Shown: positions 1-14,679, counted from the stretch's first letter. The stretch: 64,000 nucleotides of DNA from Macrobrachium rosenbergii (GCF_040412425.1 NC_089783.1:41074125-41138124); one strand, 5' to 3'. Translations and numbers: made by a program. Notes: generated by a model from the sequence alone, not told the origin.

Positions 1-956
1 AGGACAGCTCATATCAGCAGCTTCACCCTTTTTATTTATTTTCGTTCCACATCCTTACTTCACTTCTTTAAAAGAAAGCTGGCTCAAGAATCCTTTCATG
101 CATTCCCCCTCTGTCTTCCATAGACAATTCAAGGTTCTCCATCTTTTGATGCGTTCCTTGGGTCAGCTATTCTGTGACCCACATTTAGTCTCATGTTACC
201 ACAGTGAGTTAAATTTACACCATTCTTGCTAACAATTATTCTCATCTTTCTCTTGTTGCATAAACTTCCAAAATCTTGTATTTGTTTATAGTGGTATATT
301 TTCAGTATCCCTAATCAGTACTATACTATGGGCAAAACCCAACCATTCCACACTTTATTCAGGACTCATTTTCTTATATAATTTTGCACCTACCTCTGCT
401 GTCCTTTCATTGCATTCTTTTATGACTTCTTATATAAAGGTATTGAACAGCCACGGAGAATTAACACACACTTTACATAAGAACATTCACTCGCCTACCT
501 ACATATTTTAAAATAGGCTTGGCTTTCATAAAAAATACTTTTCATCATTCTCAGTGATTTACCTTCTAAGCTATACACATTCGTAATACCCTCCACATTT
601 CCTCTCTATCATTTTTATTATAAACATTGCCTAATCCCACGTACACAACATACAACTTTTTCTGTTGCGTTCCACAGCAAAACTGTTCCATCACGTAAAA
701 CTTGATCCGGATACTGTATTCTCTTTCTTCTTCTAGCATTCCTTTCTTCATACGTTTCACTTTCTCAGTTAAAATCCTACTATGTACCGCTCGTGGTAAA
801 GCAAGTAATGTTATTCCCCTCTAATGCTTGTGTTATACCGTTGTTTGTATAACATTAATCTTTATATCTATAAAATGGAAGAAATATCCAACTCTCCCAT
901 GCCTTTAGAACTTATCTCTTATCCGCACACCCTGCACGGCCTCGTCAGCCACTCAG
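1..956. other. Gene-free AT-rich stretch
   Basis: I see no gene, RNA gene or recognisable repeat here. The longest open frames are short, lack any protein family signature and look like chance. Confidence 0.6.
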
Positions 957-1651
957 TTAAGGCCGTTTCACACCGGATGCGATGCTATGCGTGCCACACT
1001 ATGCTAGTCATGTTGCGGCACGTGGCTTTTAATTGCTGGCATTGTTTTAAGCGAGGCCATTTCACACCGGATGCGAAGCTATGCTAACGATGTCTGCGAC
1101 ATAGCGTTCATAGCTTCCAAGATTGCCGGGGCGCGATTTTTGTGGACGTAGTTCACCTCGCGCATGCGTACTTGGGTCTCACAGCATATACTCTCGCCTC
1201 CATATTAGAATCAAGAAATTATTATGAGCAAAATTTAAAAGTAGTGAAATAAGGAAATTCATAAGTAATTGGCTTTTCGTCTTATTTGTAAAACGTACTT
1301 GATATCTTGATTATGTAAAGATAATTTAGATGGGGATACATTGTGTGTATGTGCTGGATGAGTGCATATAAGTATAATGCAAATGTGACAAGTTTAAAAA
1401 AAACACGTAAATGTTTAAAGATATCCATTTAGTGTTTAAATTGTTTGTGTGGAAACGAACTGTGTTGTCTCAAGTTGACTTTATGGATGTACTGAAACGA
1501 CTTCAGTAAGATTATACATAAGGAAAGTAAATGCGTGTTCGCTAACATTCATGGTTTTTGGTGTGAACACATGCATAGTGAGTATAGCTAGCATGGCTCT
1601 GTAGCATAGCGTAGCGCGCTTAGCATCGCATCCGGTGTGAAACGGCCCTTA
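957..1651. mobile_element. Harbinger-type MITE with TTA target duplication
   Basis: The element proper runs 960-1648 (689 bp). Its left end reads AGGCCGTTTCACACCGGATG and the reverse complement of its right end reads GGGCCGTTTCACACCGGATG. The match extends through GCGATGCTA for about 30 bp. TTA flanks both sides (957-959 and 1649-1651). A 3-bp TTA target duplication with a GGGCCGTTTCACAC-like terminus is what is known for PIF/Harbinger elements. There is no transposase frame inside, so it is non-autonomous. A second partial copy of the left end lies inside at about 1053-1085, facing the same way. The right subterminal part has GTGTGAACAC plus several AGCATAG-like words. Confidence 0.85.
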
Positions 1652-2524
1652 TCCTTCACTAATATGCCACTGGATCTCGCTTGTAATCCCATTTGCTCCT
1701 TATGTCTTTCCATTTTACAACCACTTATTTGGCTTTATTGCATCATTAACAGTCATACAGTCTTACACCAACCTTTTCCGCGTCTCTCTTGTATCTACCG
1801 CTTTCCGCAAATCTTTAAATAACACAACGGTCCAGGACTGCATTCAAGTAATTTTTCATTTTAATGGACCCAAACTCTGGGTGTTGAAGAAAAATTACGA
1901 AACTCTCAACCAAGATAAATAGCTGGTGGGGCAAATGTCATGCTGTTAAACTGGAAGGCGGAACATCGCATTACCTGATTTAGTTTAGGGAACAAATTAT
2001 ATTGCGCTCGGTGAAATATAAGGTTAACCAAGTTTCTAGATAAGTCTTGTTACTTTTAATTATTTTCCTATGTTGAAAAACACAGGAAGAGGAAAGTCCT
2101 ATATCATTACCTCTGAGACAGCTGCCCATTTTATTTAAATCTAACTAAATACTAGAGGCTCACCACAAGCCAGAAAAAGCTAGCGAATGAATCTATTGAA
2201 AGTTCTCGCTAAAATTTCGGTAATCCGCTTCGGTTCCTCATCAGTTAGAAAATTCGCACTTTGGAAGATTTCCCTTTTGTAAAATGCTGTCTCATTTGTC
2301 AGGCTTATTTAAGGCTTTTCGTGTTATCTTCTCGCAATAAGATTCTTGGTTTGAACCCTCCTGAATTTCTAGTTTGCTCAAAAGGTTTTTTCTTCTGTCT
2401 TCATCTCTTAAATGTATCAAAATTTCACGAAACGTAAATTTAACGTAATTTTATTAATTTAAATAGTAATTTTTATTTTATTAATATATCATATATAAGA
2501 AATTACTATTTCAGAAAGTATTAA
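1652..2524. other. Gene-free AT-rich stretch
   Basis: No gene is visible. Around 2278-2303 there is a short block (GTAAAATGCT then CTCATTTGTCA) that resembles 49891-49915, possibly remnants of one old dispersed repeat. Confidence 0.4.

Positions 2525-5435
<2,911 letters not shown>

Positions 5436-5508
<73 letters not shown>
5436..5508. repeat. (AG)n microsatellite
   Basis: Uninterrupted AG/GA array of 73 bp. Confidence 0.98.
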
Positions 5509-5514
<6 letters not shown>

Positions 5515-5877
5515 ATCTACTCGCATGTACCTTTCCCCTAGGCTACTTGAGAAGAAAAAAACTATCCTCTACTTACAGAAGGTAGAGTAAACAAAGTTCT
5601 TGTTTACTTTCAGTAGATAAGGGGGCTTACAGAAGCACCCTCTCGTACCATAAAAAGGGGAGAATCTTAATGTAAAATAGTCTGCTGGAAATGAGAACTG
5701 TAGGGAGAACGAGGTTGCAAGGGATCCAATTTAGAAAGAGAAGCATACACTGGCCCCGCTAGTGCTTAAATTTTTCCTTAACAAGTGGCATAGATAAAAC
5801 AAAAATAGCTTATACAAGACTTTGATTCAGTGCCATTCAACATCCACAGTTCGTTTTCATAAAAAAACAAGTATGCT

Positions 5878-5880
<3 letters not shown>
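5509..5880. other. Spacer between two AG arrays
   Basis: No gene or repeat is recognised in this 372-bp interval. Confidence 0.5.

Positions 5881-5937
<57 letters not shown>
5881..5937. repeat. (AG)n microsatellite
   Basis: Uninterrupted AG array, 372 bp downstream of the previous one. Confidence 0.98.
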
Positions 5938-5940
<3 letters not shown>

Positions 5941-6714
5941 ATGGAACATACACAGTTAAGCAGTGTTCCCCGTGTTGATTTATTTAAAATTTCGCAGCGT
6001 AATCGTCACTTTCACATGAACTATCAAAGACGAATAATTCAGCAAAGAAGGTTAATGCCAAAGCCTTCAGAATGACATTCAGCTGCAATATGAATACTCA
6101 CACAAGGATCATACGAACTGACATGAGGATAGTTAGTACATTTCATACTTTTCAAATATCACAGAATCTAATTTTAATTCGAACCGGACTAACACCGAAT
6201 AAATCAAAATTAATTCTACGAATTTTTCTAGTTAATATTATCGGTGTGTTTATGAGTATTTCAATCCCAATTTGTTGCAGTTCCTTCCAATATTCAATTA
6301 TTATTTTTCATTAAGACGAAATTACGAAGCAGTTTTCTGTATCTGAGGGAGCAAAAAAATATGAGAGTCAGAGAAGAGAAGAATCCTGACACAGAATGTC
6401 AACGGCAGCTGCCTCTCATCCAGACACGGAAATTGCAGATTTTCCACAGTAAAGTTTTCCCCCCTCTACGAAATAAAAACCTCCCAGCCGTGAAGGAAAA
6501 CCATGTTTCACGGAAAATGTTTCCTTATGTAGAAAAACCATTTCCATATTTTGAAGAGCCCCTTGTGTCTTCTTTTTTGAAATCCATTTTATGACGAGGA
6601 ATTTAACTAAGAAACTGATTTAAAAAAAACGTATAAACTTCGAAATTGTCAAAATATGATTATTTTCCTATTTCGCATTTAATATATTACTGAGAGGAAG
6701 AGGAAGAAAAAAAT
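5938..6714. other. Gene-free stretch
   Basis: Two open frames of about 80 codons (6072-6314 and 6361-6594, plus strand) are present. Neither shows a motif, a signal sequence or a convincing splice context, so I treat them as chance. Confidence 0.5.
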
Positions 6715-6743
6715 ATGTATATATATGTACAATTATGTGTATG

Positions 6744-6827
<84 letters not shown>
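6715..6827. repeat. (AT)n microsatellite with GTAT edge
   Basis: Degenerate ATGT/GTAT words to about 6747, then a pure AT array to 6827. Confidence 0.97.
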
Positions 6828-6831
<4 letters not shown>

Positions 6832-7915
6832 AAAAATAGGATCATAGAAACTTTATGGGGTCATAAGTAACTACAGACTATAAGTATGTTGGTATATATT
6901 TTGTAGGTTGAATATGAACTATTTTATAGTAGTATATATTAAAATAAACAATGGTAATATATTTCTTTGGTGAACCGGAAATCCGAGAATGCCAAGATGT
7001 TCCAAAAGCAGTCCAAACCACAGGTTATGATAAGTTAATCTTCCAACAGTTTCATTTCAGTTACAAAGAAAACTACTTCCTAAAGTTGAAGAAAAATAAA
7101 ATAATAATCAAACAACATAATATCTGATGACTCCAAGTTGCAATATCTTTGTCGAGATCAATATTAATTTACATATTACTGAAATATTAAACAGAAACGA
7201 GCGAAGTAGACTACATAATAATCTCTTTGACTGCACAACAAGATACCTCGTACTGTGACCGATACATTGTGCAATTTAGTAATCAAAGTATACGTTTTTC
7301 TGTGTCAACCATTAGAAGGAGATAATAAGGAGAAAATTTCATACATTATTGATAGACTCATGAAATACCACTTCTGTCAGTCCTTGCCTTTCATACCATC
7401 AAATGATGTTTGAAAAACTGGTACTTGTAAACTTGAAAGCAATGATGAATTAAATTCCAATAAACACTAATGAACGATCATCTAATTTATGATTTGTTCA
7501 CTGAGCTATGGTTTAAAATCCGTGCATCATTGTTGTTACAAATTGGTGAATAAGAAAAAAAAAGTTGAACTAAGATGAAAGGATAATCCCTGAAAATGCC
7601 GGAATGAAATGTAAGGAAAAGTACATTTTAGATGCGATAAAGTATTCTCAAATAAATGGAAATTTGGTTCAGTACAAAAGCATTATTTCATCTGTCACCC
7701 GATAACCACTCTATTTTGATTAATACAGTTGACAAATTCAGTACGTTTTCGAGCATAAAAGCGGAAAAACCAGTAGTTTCAGCGTCATGGCAGGAATATC
7801 CTGGAGAAGGAAAAAGAAAATACAAAGAGAATCTTAGGTCTGAAGGTTAGCTGGGTCGCCAAAGTACTCTCTGGAGGTTGGAAGAAAGCCTGAGGCAAAC
7901 GTAGAAGGTCTTTGT
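6828..7915. other. Gene-free AT-rich stretch
   Basis: I see no gene. A 64-codon open frame at 7656-7850 has no recognisable feature. Confidence 0.55.
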
Positions 7916-7987
7916 AGCTTTGGATAAGTGGAGCTTTCTAGCTTTGGATAAGTGGAGCTTTCTAGCTTTGGATAAGTGGAGCTTTCC
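7916..7987 (+). repeat. 24-bp minisatellite, 3 units
   Basis: Three head-to-tail copies of a 24-bp unit beginning AGCTTTGGATAAGTGGAGCT start at 7916, 7940 and 7964. The first two are identical and the third differs only in its last base. Confidence 0.95.
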
Positions 7988-8202
7988 AGTAATGGATGTT
8001 TGACTTTATTTATATGTCTTTTGTTTTATTTTGAACCTCAGCTGGTTTATGTTTATTATGTTTTCAAATCTGGTTTTAATACACTCCTTTTTTCATAATT
8101 ATTCTATGGAATCCAAAAGTTAATCATACAGTCAATTTATGAATATCATCTCACTGGCAATTTTCTGATGTCATCCAAGATCATTTTTTGAACGCACACT
8201 TG

Positions 8203-8204
<2 letters not shown>
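7988..8204. other. Gene-free spacer
   Basis: Nothing recognised. Confidence 0.5.

Positions 8205-8277
<73 letters not shown>
8205..8277. repeat. (AT)n array at outer left end of an inverted repeat
   Basis: Pure AT array abutting the left arm of the 8278-9667 inverted repeat. Confidence 0.97.
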
Positions 8278-8283
<6 letters not shown>

Positions 8284-8484
8284 CAGGTGTAACACGAACT
8301 TATGAAAATATTTTGGGAAATGAAAGAAAAAGTCATTCTGAGCAGAAAATGTTTTATAAACATATGCATTTTAAGGCTTCGTTTGTCGGTGAGGTGAATG
8401 TTTAAAATAACCATTATCATTAAATGGGCTTGTAAACTGGAGCGCAAAGGATGTCGGAGTGAGTAATCGGGGATATTGGGGTGG
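8278..8484 (-). repeat. Left arm of ~200-bp inverted repeat
   Basis: The reverse complement of this arm aligns colinearly with 9462-9667. Shared words include ACAAACGAAGCCTTAAAATG and ACATTTTCTGCTCAGAATGA, and both copies have a C-rich stretch at the inner end. By eye the match is well above 80% in the outer part. The similar peptide frames on the two strands (DKRSLKMH...FLLRMTF) are a by-product of the inverted DNA, not a gene. Confidence 0.9.
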
Positions 8485-9461
8485 AGGGTTGGTGATGCAC
8501 ATTAGGCAACTCAATTGCTAGCCTTTTAATTATGATTTTCTCTTGCATGTTATTGAAAAATTTAACATTGCAGTCCCTTCAACTAGTATATCACATGTGA
8601 AGAGACTTCATGTAATTAATTCTAATGATTAGCTTTACCTATCAAGAAAATAGTGTAAATGTTGCTTGGCAACATTTATTTGTGACCGTTGAATTCTTGC
8701 GCAAACTGTCGGGGTGCCTCGTCGTGGAATTGTTGAATCAGGAGTCAGGACTAGTCCTGTGCCTATGCTGAATGAGTGATAGTGTAATCATGAAGACAAG
8801 GTATCGTAGGCAGGGACGATACTGCACTTTGAACAATGTCAGCTTTTTTACCTCTTTCAATTACTGTATGAATAAGCTACCTTTGACAGGAAAGAATGAA
8901 GAAAGTGAATTTTCCATATGTTCCCATTCTTTTTAATCTGACAGAGACGAAAACGTTTTCAGAGGTGCGTTTTTCCTTTGACTGGTGTGTGATGAATACT
9001 TTTGATGGAGAAGGAAATATTTTTGATAATATGTTTTAAATCTTTGATCGGTATTTAATGAATAGACCTATCTTTCACGGAGGGGGAGATTCCATTAAGC
9101 TTGCTTCTCTTTCCTTTATCGGAGTCCAGCGAATAACATAACAGAGAGGAGTAGGTTTCAATAATGAATGCATTTTTTCCCCTTGTTCAGTATCTAAAGA
9201 ATACATTTGATTTGGAGGTATTTTATTCACATCGGCCTAATCACCGGTTTCCTTTTTATATAACAGTGGAGTTCACAACTATGTAATCTAGAAATGGAAT
9301 TGTTGCAACCAATAAATAACATCTTATCTGCATATTCCACATTACTGGAACGGTAAATCACTGTCTCCAGTTTCTAGCTTTCAAAACGAATCCGGAATTT
9401 GACACTTGGCGGAAAAGTGAGACTGTTCACAGTAATAAGTGCACTGGTCAGCTCCAACCCC
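8485..9461. other. Interior of inverted-repeat structure
   Basis: About 980 bp with no open frame resembling a transposase and no recognised family. A 7-bp-arm palindrome (ATGTTGC, 3-nt spacer, GCAACAT) lies at 8659-8675. Confidence 0.6.
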
Positions 9462-9667
9462 CTCCCCCCAATATCCCTGACTACTCACTACGACATCCCG
9501 CGAACCAACTTGCCCGTTTAATGATAAAAGTTATTTTAAAAATGCACCTCTTCGACAAACGAAGCCTTAAAATGCACGTGTTTATAGAACATTTTCTGCT
9601 CAGAATGACTTTCTTTCACTTCCCAAAATATTTGCATAAACCCATGTTACACCCTGTATGTCTGTAT
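9462..9667 (+). repeat. Right arm of ~200-bp inverted repeat
   Basis: Partner of the arm at 8278-8484, in opposite orientation. It is followed on its outer side by an (AT)n array, mirroring the left side. Confidence 0.9.
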
Positions 9668-9673
9668 GTACAG

Positions 9674-9677
<4 letters not shown>

Positions 9678-9744
<67 letters not shown>
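9678..9744. repeat. (AT)n array at outer right end of the inverted repeat
   Basis: Pure AT array directly outside the right arm. The unique sequences beyond the two AT arrays are not similar to each other, so homology stops within or at the arrays. Confidence 0.97.
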
Positions 9745-9746
<2 letters not shown>

Positions 9747-10051
9747 AATTCTTTCATTTCTTATCAATGGATTTGGATTACGACCAAACAACAAGCTTTC
9801 GTTGAACAACCATCTCAAAAAAAAAAAAAAAAACACACAGGAGACAAGAAATAACTATGCAATAACATGGTAAGGCAACAAAACAGTCATTTTCCATTTA
9901 GTATCTTAAATTTCTTACCACTCCGTGACGTCGAGCAATTTGTGTAAGGAATAATTGCCGTCTCCAACTAACTGCTAACTCGGTAATGACGACTCGGTAA
10001 CAGAGTGTCACCAGTACAAGACTGGGTCGCTATATGACTCCTTCCAGAAAG

Positions 10052-10053
<2 letters not shown>
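9745..10053. other. Gene-free spacer with a short poly-A
   Basis: A run of 17 A lies at 9817-9833. No element could be assigned to it. Confidence 0.5.

Positions 10054-10101
<48 letters not shown>
10054..10101. repeat. (AG)n microsatellite
   Basis: Uninterrupted AG array. Confidence 0.98.
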
Positions 10102-10103
<2 letters not shown>

Positions 10104-11230
10104 GATCTGCATTACGTGGTGTAATAAATTTGGATCCTTGAACTAATCTCGATTTTTTTACCTTTTTTTTATCAGATTTTCTTCTTGAAATCTGTTGTAG
10201 CAAAGTTTAGCATAAATAAGTTTCAAGACGTTCAAAATCAATTATAAGTACCGTAATGGAATATACCTTTATACAAAGTTTCTATCTCTCTCTCTCTCTC
10301 TCCCTTTGAAGTTGATTGTGGATGGGTGCGTTCGTATTTAAGGATAGCGGCATTCAATAAATTAGTGAAAAGCGTAATGGGACTTAAAGAATTAGTGAAG
10401 CCTGTAATTTCCCGTACACTGACAACGGAAGATTTAGTAGGACATCAAGTAAAGACAAGTTTTGGTAGATCTGTAATTATCTTTATGAATCGGTTTAGGA
10501 CCGAGTCAAATGTATTTGCAATAGGAATATCTGAAACTAACCTGATTCATTTGTGTCGTGAAAGAGGTCTTCATTTATGTTCTTGACTTTCAATCCTTCA
10601 TCGCATGTAGAAACAAATCATGCTTTCTTTTTTAAGCACTGATAATTATCTATTAAACCGTTGTCATGGTAACAGGCCTGAGGACTTGAAGCAGAAAAAA
10701 ATACTTCAAGTATATGATGTATATAGAGATATTAATTAATTTACTCTGTTTATACATCAAATTATATCCGTTTGCAAAGATAACATACATCTCCCATTTC
10801 CGGTGTTTAACCTAGCGTATTTTTTCACGGCTTTCCTTTGTTAATAATATAGCTCAATCTAACTGTCGTAAATTATCCTGTATGTGTTGTGATTAAAATA
10901 GGACTTACGACCCGTTTACGCAATGTATGATGCATTCGGCAGAATTAGGCTTCATTGTATGATATGTTTTCAAACATGATCAATTATTGCCACTGATACA
11001 TAGACGTTTCAGCCCTCTTCGTTTACAAAGTTGAAAAACTGAAATAATTGGATAAAAAGTCGATTTCATCACAGAATTTGAAAGAAACATACCTTGAAGT
11101 ATCTTTCTTTAAGAAACTTAGAAAGGACCAACATCAGACTACTGACATAATTAAAGAAGTAATTTTGGATACTTCGCCTGGTATATGAATTTATATTACC
11201 TTTAAATTAAAGATTAAAACAAGCAAAAAA
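10102..11230. other. Gene-free stretch with a palindromic X-box-like site
   Basis: A short CT run lies at 10285-10302. An 86-codon open frame (10326-10586, plus) has no recognised motif. The site at 10660-10673 is annotated separately. Confidence 0.5.
10660..10673. promoter_or_regulatory. RFX/X-box-like palindrome (speculative)
   Basis: GTTGTCATGGTAAC fits the RFX-factor X-box consensus GTHNYYATRRNAAC at every position. No promoter or gene is visible nearby, so it may be chance. Under equal base use about 0.2 such sites would be expected in 64 kb. Confidence 0.2.
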
Positions 11231-11640
11231 AATGGGCCAAAGTTTCTGCGGCACAATCGAGTTTTCTGTACAGCGTATAATGCTGTATGAAACTCTCAGT
11301 CAAGGCCCATGAAACTTTCACCCACAGCCCAGTGGTGGCCTGTGTTGTTGGCACCTATTCCGGTGCCAGACACACGATCATGGCTAACTTTAGCCTTAGA
11401 TAAAATTAAAACTACTGAGGTTAGAGGGCTGCAATTTGGTATGTTTGATGATTGGAGAATGGATGATCAACATACCAATTTGCAGCCCTCTGACCTCAGT
11501 AGTTTTTACATGCTATTATTTCACTTGACTTCTGCGCCTGTCTGTCTGTTGTCAAATCTTGTAACTCAATTTTCGACCTGTTCCCTTCGTCCGATGGACT
11601 TGAAATTTTGCATGGTTACTCAGTCCCAGTGACAATACAA
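11231..11640 (+). repeat. Family-P dispersed repeat, copy 1
   Basis: The head (GCGGCACAATCGAGTTTTCT and following) matches the copies at 30624, 37551 and 38544. It includes the GTATAATGCTGTATGA word and a palindrome with ~38-bp arms at 11409-11446 and 11468-11507. The palindrome core is GAGGnTAGAGGGCTGCAA. After the palindrome this copy departs from the others: the usual GCGGACAGAAAAAGTGCGG tail is replaced by other sequence to 11640. The ends are non-coding. Confidence 0.85.
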
Positions 11641-11764
11641 CCTTACATGATCAGGAGGTCAGCAGTGACCTCTAGTGACCCTACAGTGATCGCTTCCAGT
11701 ATCTCAGGATTTGTATGAAACTCTTCGTATTTCTCACAACTTCTTTGACTCGTAGAATCCATCT
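11641..11764. other. Transition between repeat and pyrimidine tract
   Basis: Contains a short direct AGTGACC repeat. It is not recognised otherwise. Confidence 0.4.
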
Positions 11765-13065
11765 TCTATATAACCCCCCCTTCCCTCTTCCATCCCTCTC
11801 CCTCCTCCTCCTCCCCATCACCTTCCCTCCCCTTCCCTCCCGCTTCCCCCTCCTTCCAGAGCACACGATCATCTTAATTTAACCGTGTCCTCCCCTCCCT
11901 TCCCTCTTCCCTCCCCTCTTCTATCCCCTTCCCTCCCTTCCCTCCCTTCCGGAGCATGCGATCAAATGTTAATTTAGCTGTGTCCTCCTCCTCCCCTTCC
12001 CTCCTCCATCGCCTCACCCTTCCCTTTTCCATCGCCTTCCCTTCCCTATCCCCTTTCCGGAGCACACGATCAAGCGTTAATTTAGATGTGTCCTTCCCTT
12101 CCCCCTCCCCTCCCCTTCCTCCTTCCTTCCCCTTCTCCCTCGCCTCCTCTATCTTCCCCCTACCCCCTTCCGGAGCACACGATGAAGTGTTAATTTAGCT
12201 GTGGCCTCCCCCTACCCTTTCCCCATCCCTCTCAATTCCCCTACCCTTCCCTCACCCTTGCTTTTTCCATCCCCTCCCACCCTCCCCTTCCGGAGCACAC
12301 GATCAAGCTTTAATTTAGCTGTGTCCTCCACTTCCCTTCCCTCTCCCATCCTCTCAACTTCCACCTTCCCTCCCCACCCCTTCCTACTTCCTTCCCCCTT
12401 CTCTCCCCATTCTCCCTCGCCTCCTCTAACTTCCCCCACCCTTCCGGAGCACACGATCGTGTTAATTTAGCTGTCCTCGCCCTCCCTTCCATCTCCCCTT
12501 CCATCACCCCTCTCATACCCCCCTACCCTCCCCTCCCTTCCCCTTCCTCCTCCACCCTCCCCTCATCTTTCCCCTTCATCCCCGTCTCATTTTCCTCCCC
12601 CTCCATCCCCTCCCCTCTCTCTTTTCTCCTCCCTCCACTCCCCTCACCTTCTATCTTCCCTCCCTCTCTCCTCCTCCCCTCCCCTTCCCTCTTCCCCTTC
12701 CCTCCCCTACCCCTTCCTCCTCCACCCTCCCCTCATCTTTCCCCTTCATCCCCGTCCCATTTTCCTCCCCTCACCTACCTCCTCCCCCTCCATCCCCTCC
12801 CCCTCTCCTCTTTTTCTCCTTCCCCCCTCCCCTCACCTTCTATCTTCCCTCCCTCTCCCCCCTCCCCCTTCCCTTCTCTTTCTTCTTCCTTCCCCTCCCC
12901 TCCCCTTCCCTTCACTTCCCTCTTTCTTCCCATCCCATTCCCTACCCCTTCTCCTTCCCCTTCGCCCTCCCCTCACCTCCCATTTCCCCTTCCCCTCACC
13001 TTCCTACTCACCCTTCCCTTTCCTTCCTTTCCCCTTCCCCTCACCCTTCCCCTTCGCTCACACAC
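11765..13065 (+). repeat. 1.3-kb polypyrimidine tract (C/T on plus strand)
   Basis: Nearly all C and T in CCCTTCC, CCTCCC and CTTCC words, with purines almost only inside the minisatellite cores of the first half (11855-12480). The second half (12480-13065) is almost pure pyrimidine. The proline/serine-rich and glycine/arginine/glutamate-rich open frames on the two strands follow from this composition. Confidence 0.95.
11855..12482 (+). repeat. Minisatellite, 6 cores in pyrimidine tract
   Basis: A core CCGGAGCACACGATCAAG followed by TTAATTTAGCTGTGTCCTCC-like sequence recurs at about 11855, 11949, 12057, 12169, 12290 and 12444. The spacing grows steadily from 94 to 154 bp because the CT-rich part of each unit lengthens. 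Core sequences differ by only a few bases. Confidence 0.93.
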
Positions 13066-13170
13066 CCCCGTAAACGGATTTTAGTTTCGTTAACTACAAT
13101 CATACATCGGTTGCAATTTCTGTAAACACCAAAAAGCACAAAATAAAAATTATATAAATTCTTTTTAAAC
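13066..13170. other. Short spacer
   Basis: Nothing recognised. Confidence 0.4.
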
Positions 13171-13430
13171 ATGCTTTTATTAAAATGCACTAAAAAGTGA
13201 AAAAGAATTTTTTGAGATACCAGGATTTCTTACAATTAATCATGTCTATAAAAATAAAAGCGTGGGCCCCAAACATTGAAGGAAATGCTGAAATAAAAAA
13301 TCTATTTCTTTTCTTGTAGCATTTCCTTCCACGTTTGGGGCCCCACGCTTTTATTTTTGTAGACATGATTAATTGTCTCAAAAATTATTTTTTTTTTTTA
13401 CTTTTTAGTGTATCTTAATTAAAGAATGCT
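13171..13430. repeat. Foldback (hairpin) element
   Basis: Left arm 13171-13290 and right arm 13318-13430 are reverse complements around a 27-nt loop. The best part pairs GCGTGGGGCCCCAAAC-type and AATTAATCATGTCTA words with their complements. The left arm carries a ~13-nt extra block (about 13225-13238). It has no coding capacity and the family is not recognised. Confidence 0.9.
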
Positions 13431-13448
13431 TAAAAAGCTTTTTTTATT

Positions 13449-13490
13449 AAGATCTCATGGAGGACAGAAAAGTGCGGACGGACAGACAAA
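13449..13490 (+). repeat. Family-P tail fragment
   Basis: AAGATCT, GGACAGAAAAGTGCGG and ACGGACAGACAAA match the 3' part of family P seen at 30945-31015 and 37867-37915, in the same orientation as the head at 11231. Confidence 0.7.
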
Positions 13491-13987
13491 TAGCCATCTC
13501 AATTATATTTTATTTAGTTCCTACCAGCTGTTGATAATTACAATTTAATCGTAATTAATTTATAAATAACATTTGAACAATAACACCTGTTTTCCAGCGA
13601 AATGTCAATGTCGTTGTTGTATAAATAATATTTATGCTTTTGTTATAGGGAAATAATTTTTTCAATGATTTCATCGGAAGGAAAAATAATTAGCTGATAT
13701 CAGATAGTGACAATTTTATTTTAAATGAAAAACGTGCCAGCAAAAAATCTAACCCAGTTAATAAATAACGTTTGACCAGCAATTCATTTTTTCAGAGGTA
13801 TGTTAATATCACTTTTATTTTAGTTACCATTCGGACACACCGTATATCAGTTAGATAATTAATTCATAATTCAGATCGCCAAATGTTTCAATTTAAAATG
13901 GACAACAAAGTTTAAGCAAAACTCACATCATACGAAAGAAAAAAAATCTGCCAATAAAAAAATTTATCTAAAAACTGAAAGTTTTAC
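13491..13987. other. Gene-free AT-rich stretch
   Basis: No feature recognised. Confidence 0.5.

Positions 13988-14607
<620 letters not shown>

Positions 14608-14679
<72 letters not shown>
14608..14679. repeat. (AG)n microsatellite
   Basis: Uninterrupted AG array of 72 bp. Confidence 0.98.

Noticed and set aside
8181..9805. Two similar peptides (DKRSLKMH...FLLRMTF) on opposite strands
   Set aside because: They are the two arms of an inverted DNA repeat. Neither has a coding context.
11874..12516. Proline/serine-rich plus frames and glycine/arginine/glutamate-rich minus frames
   Set aside because: A consequence of the pyrimidine tract. No start, splice or domain evidence.
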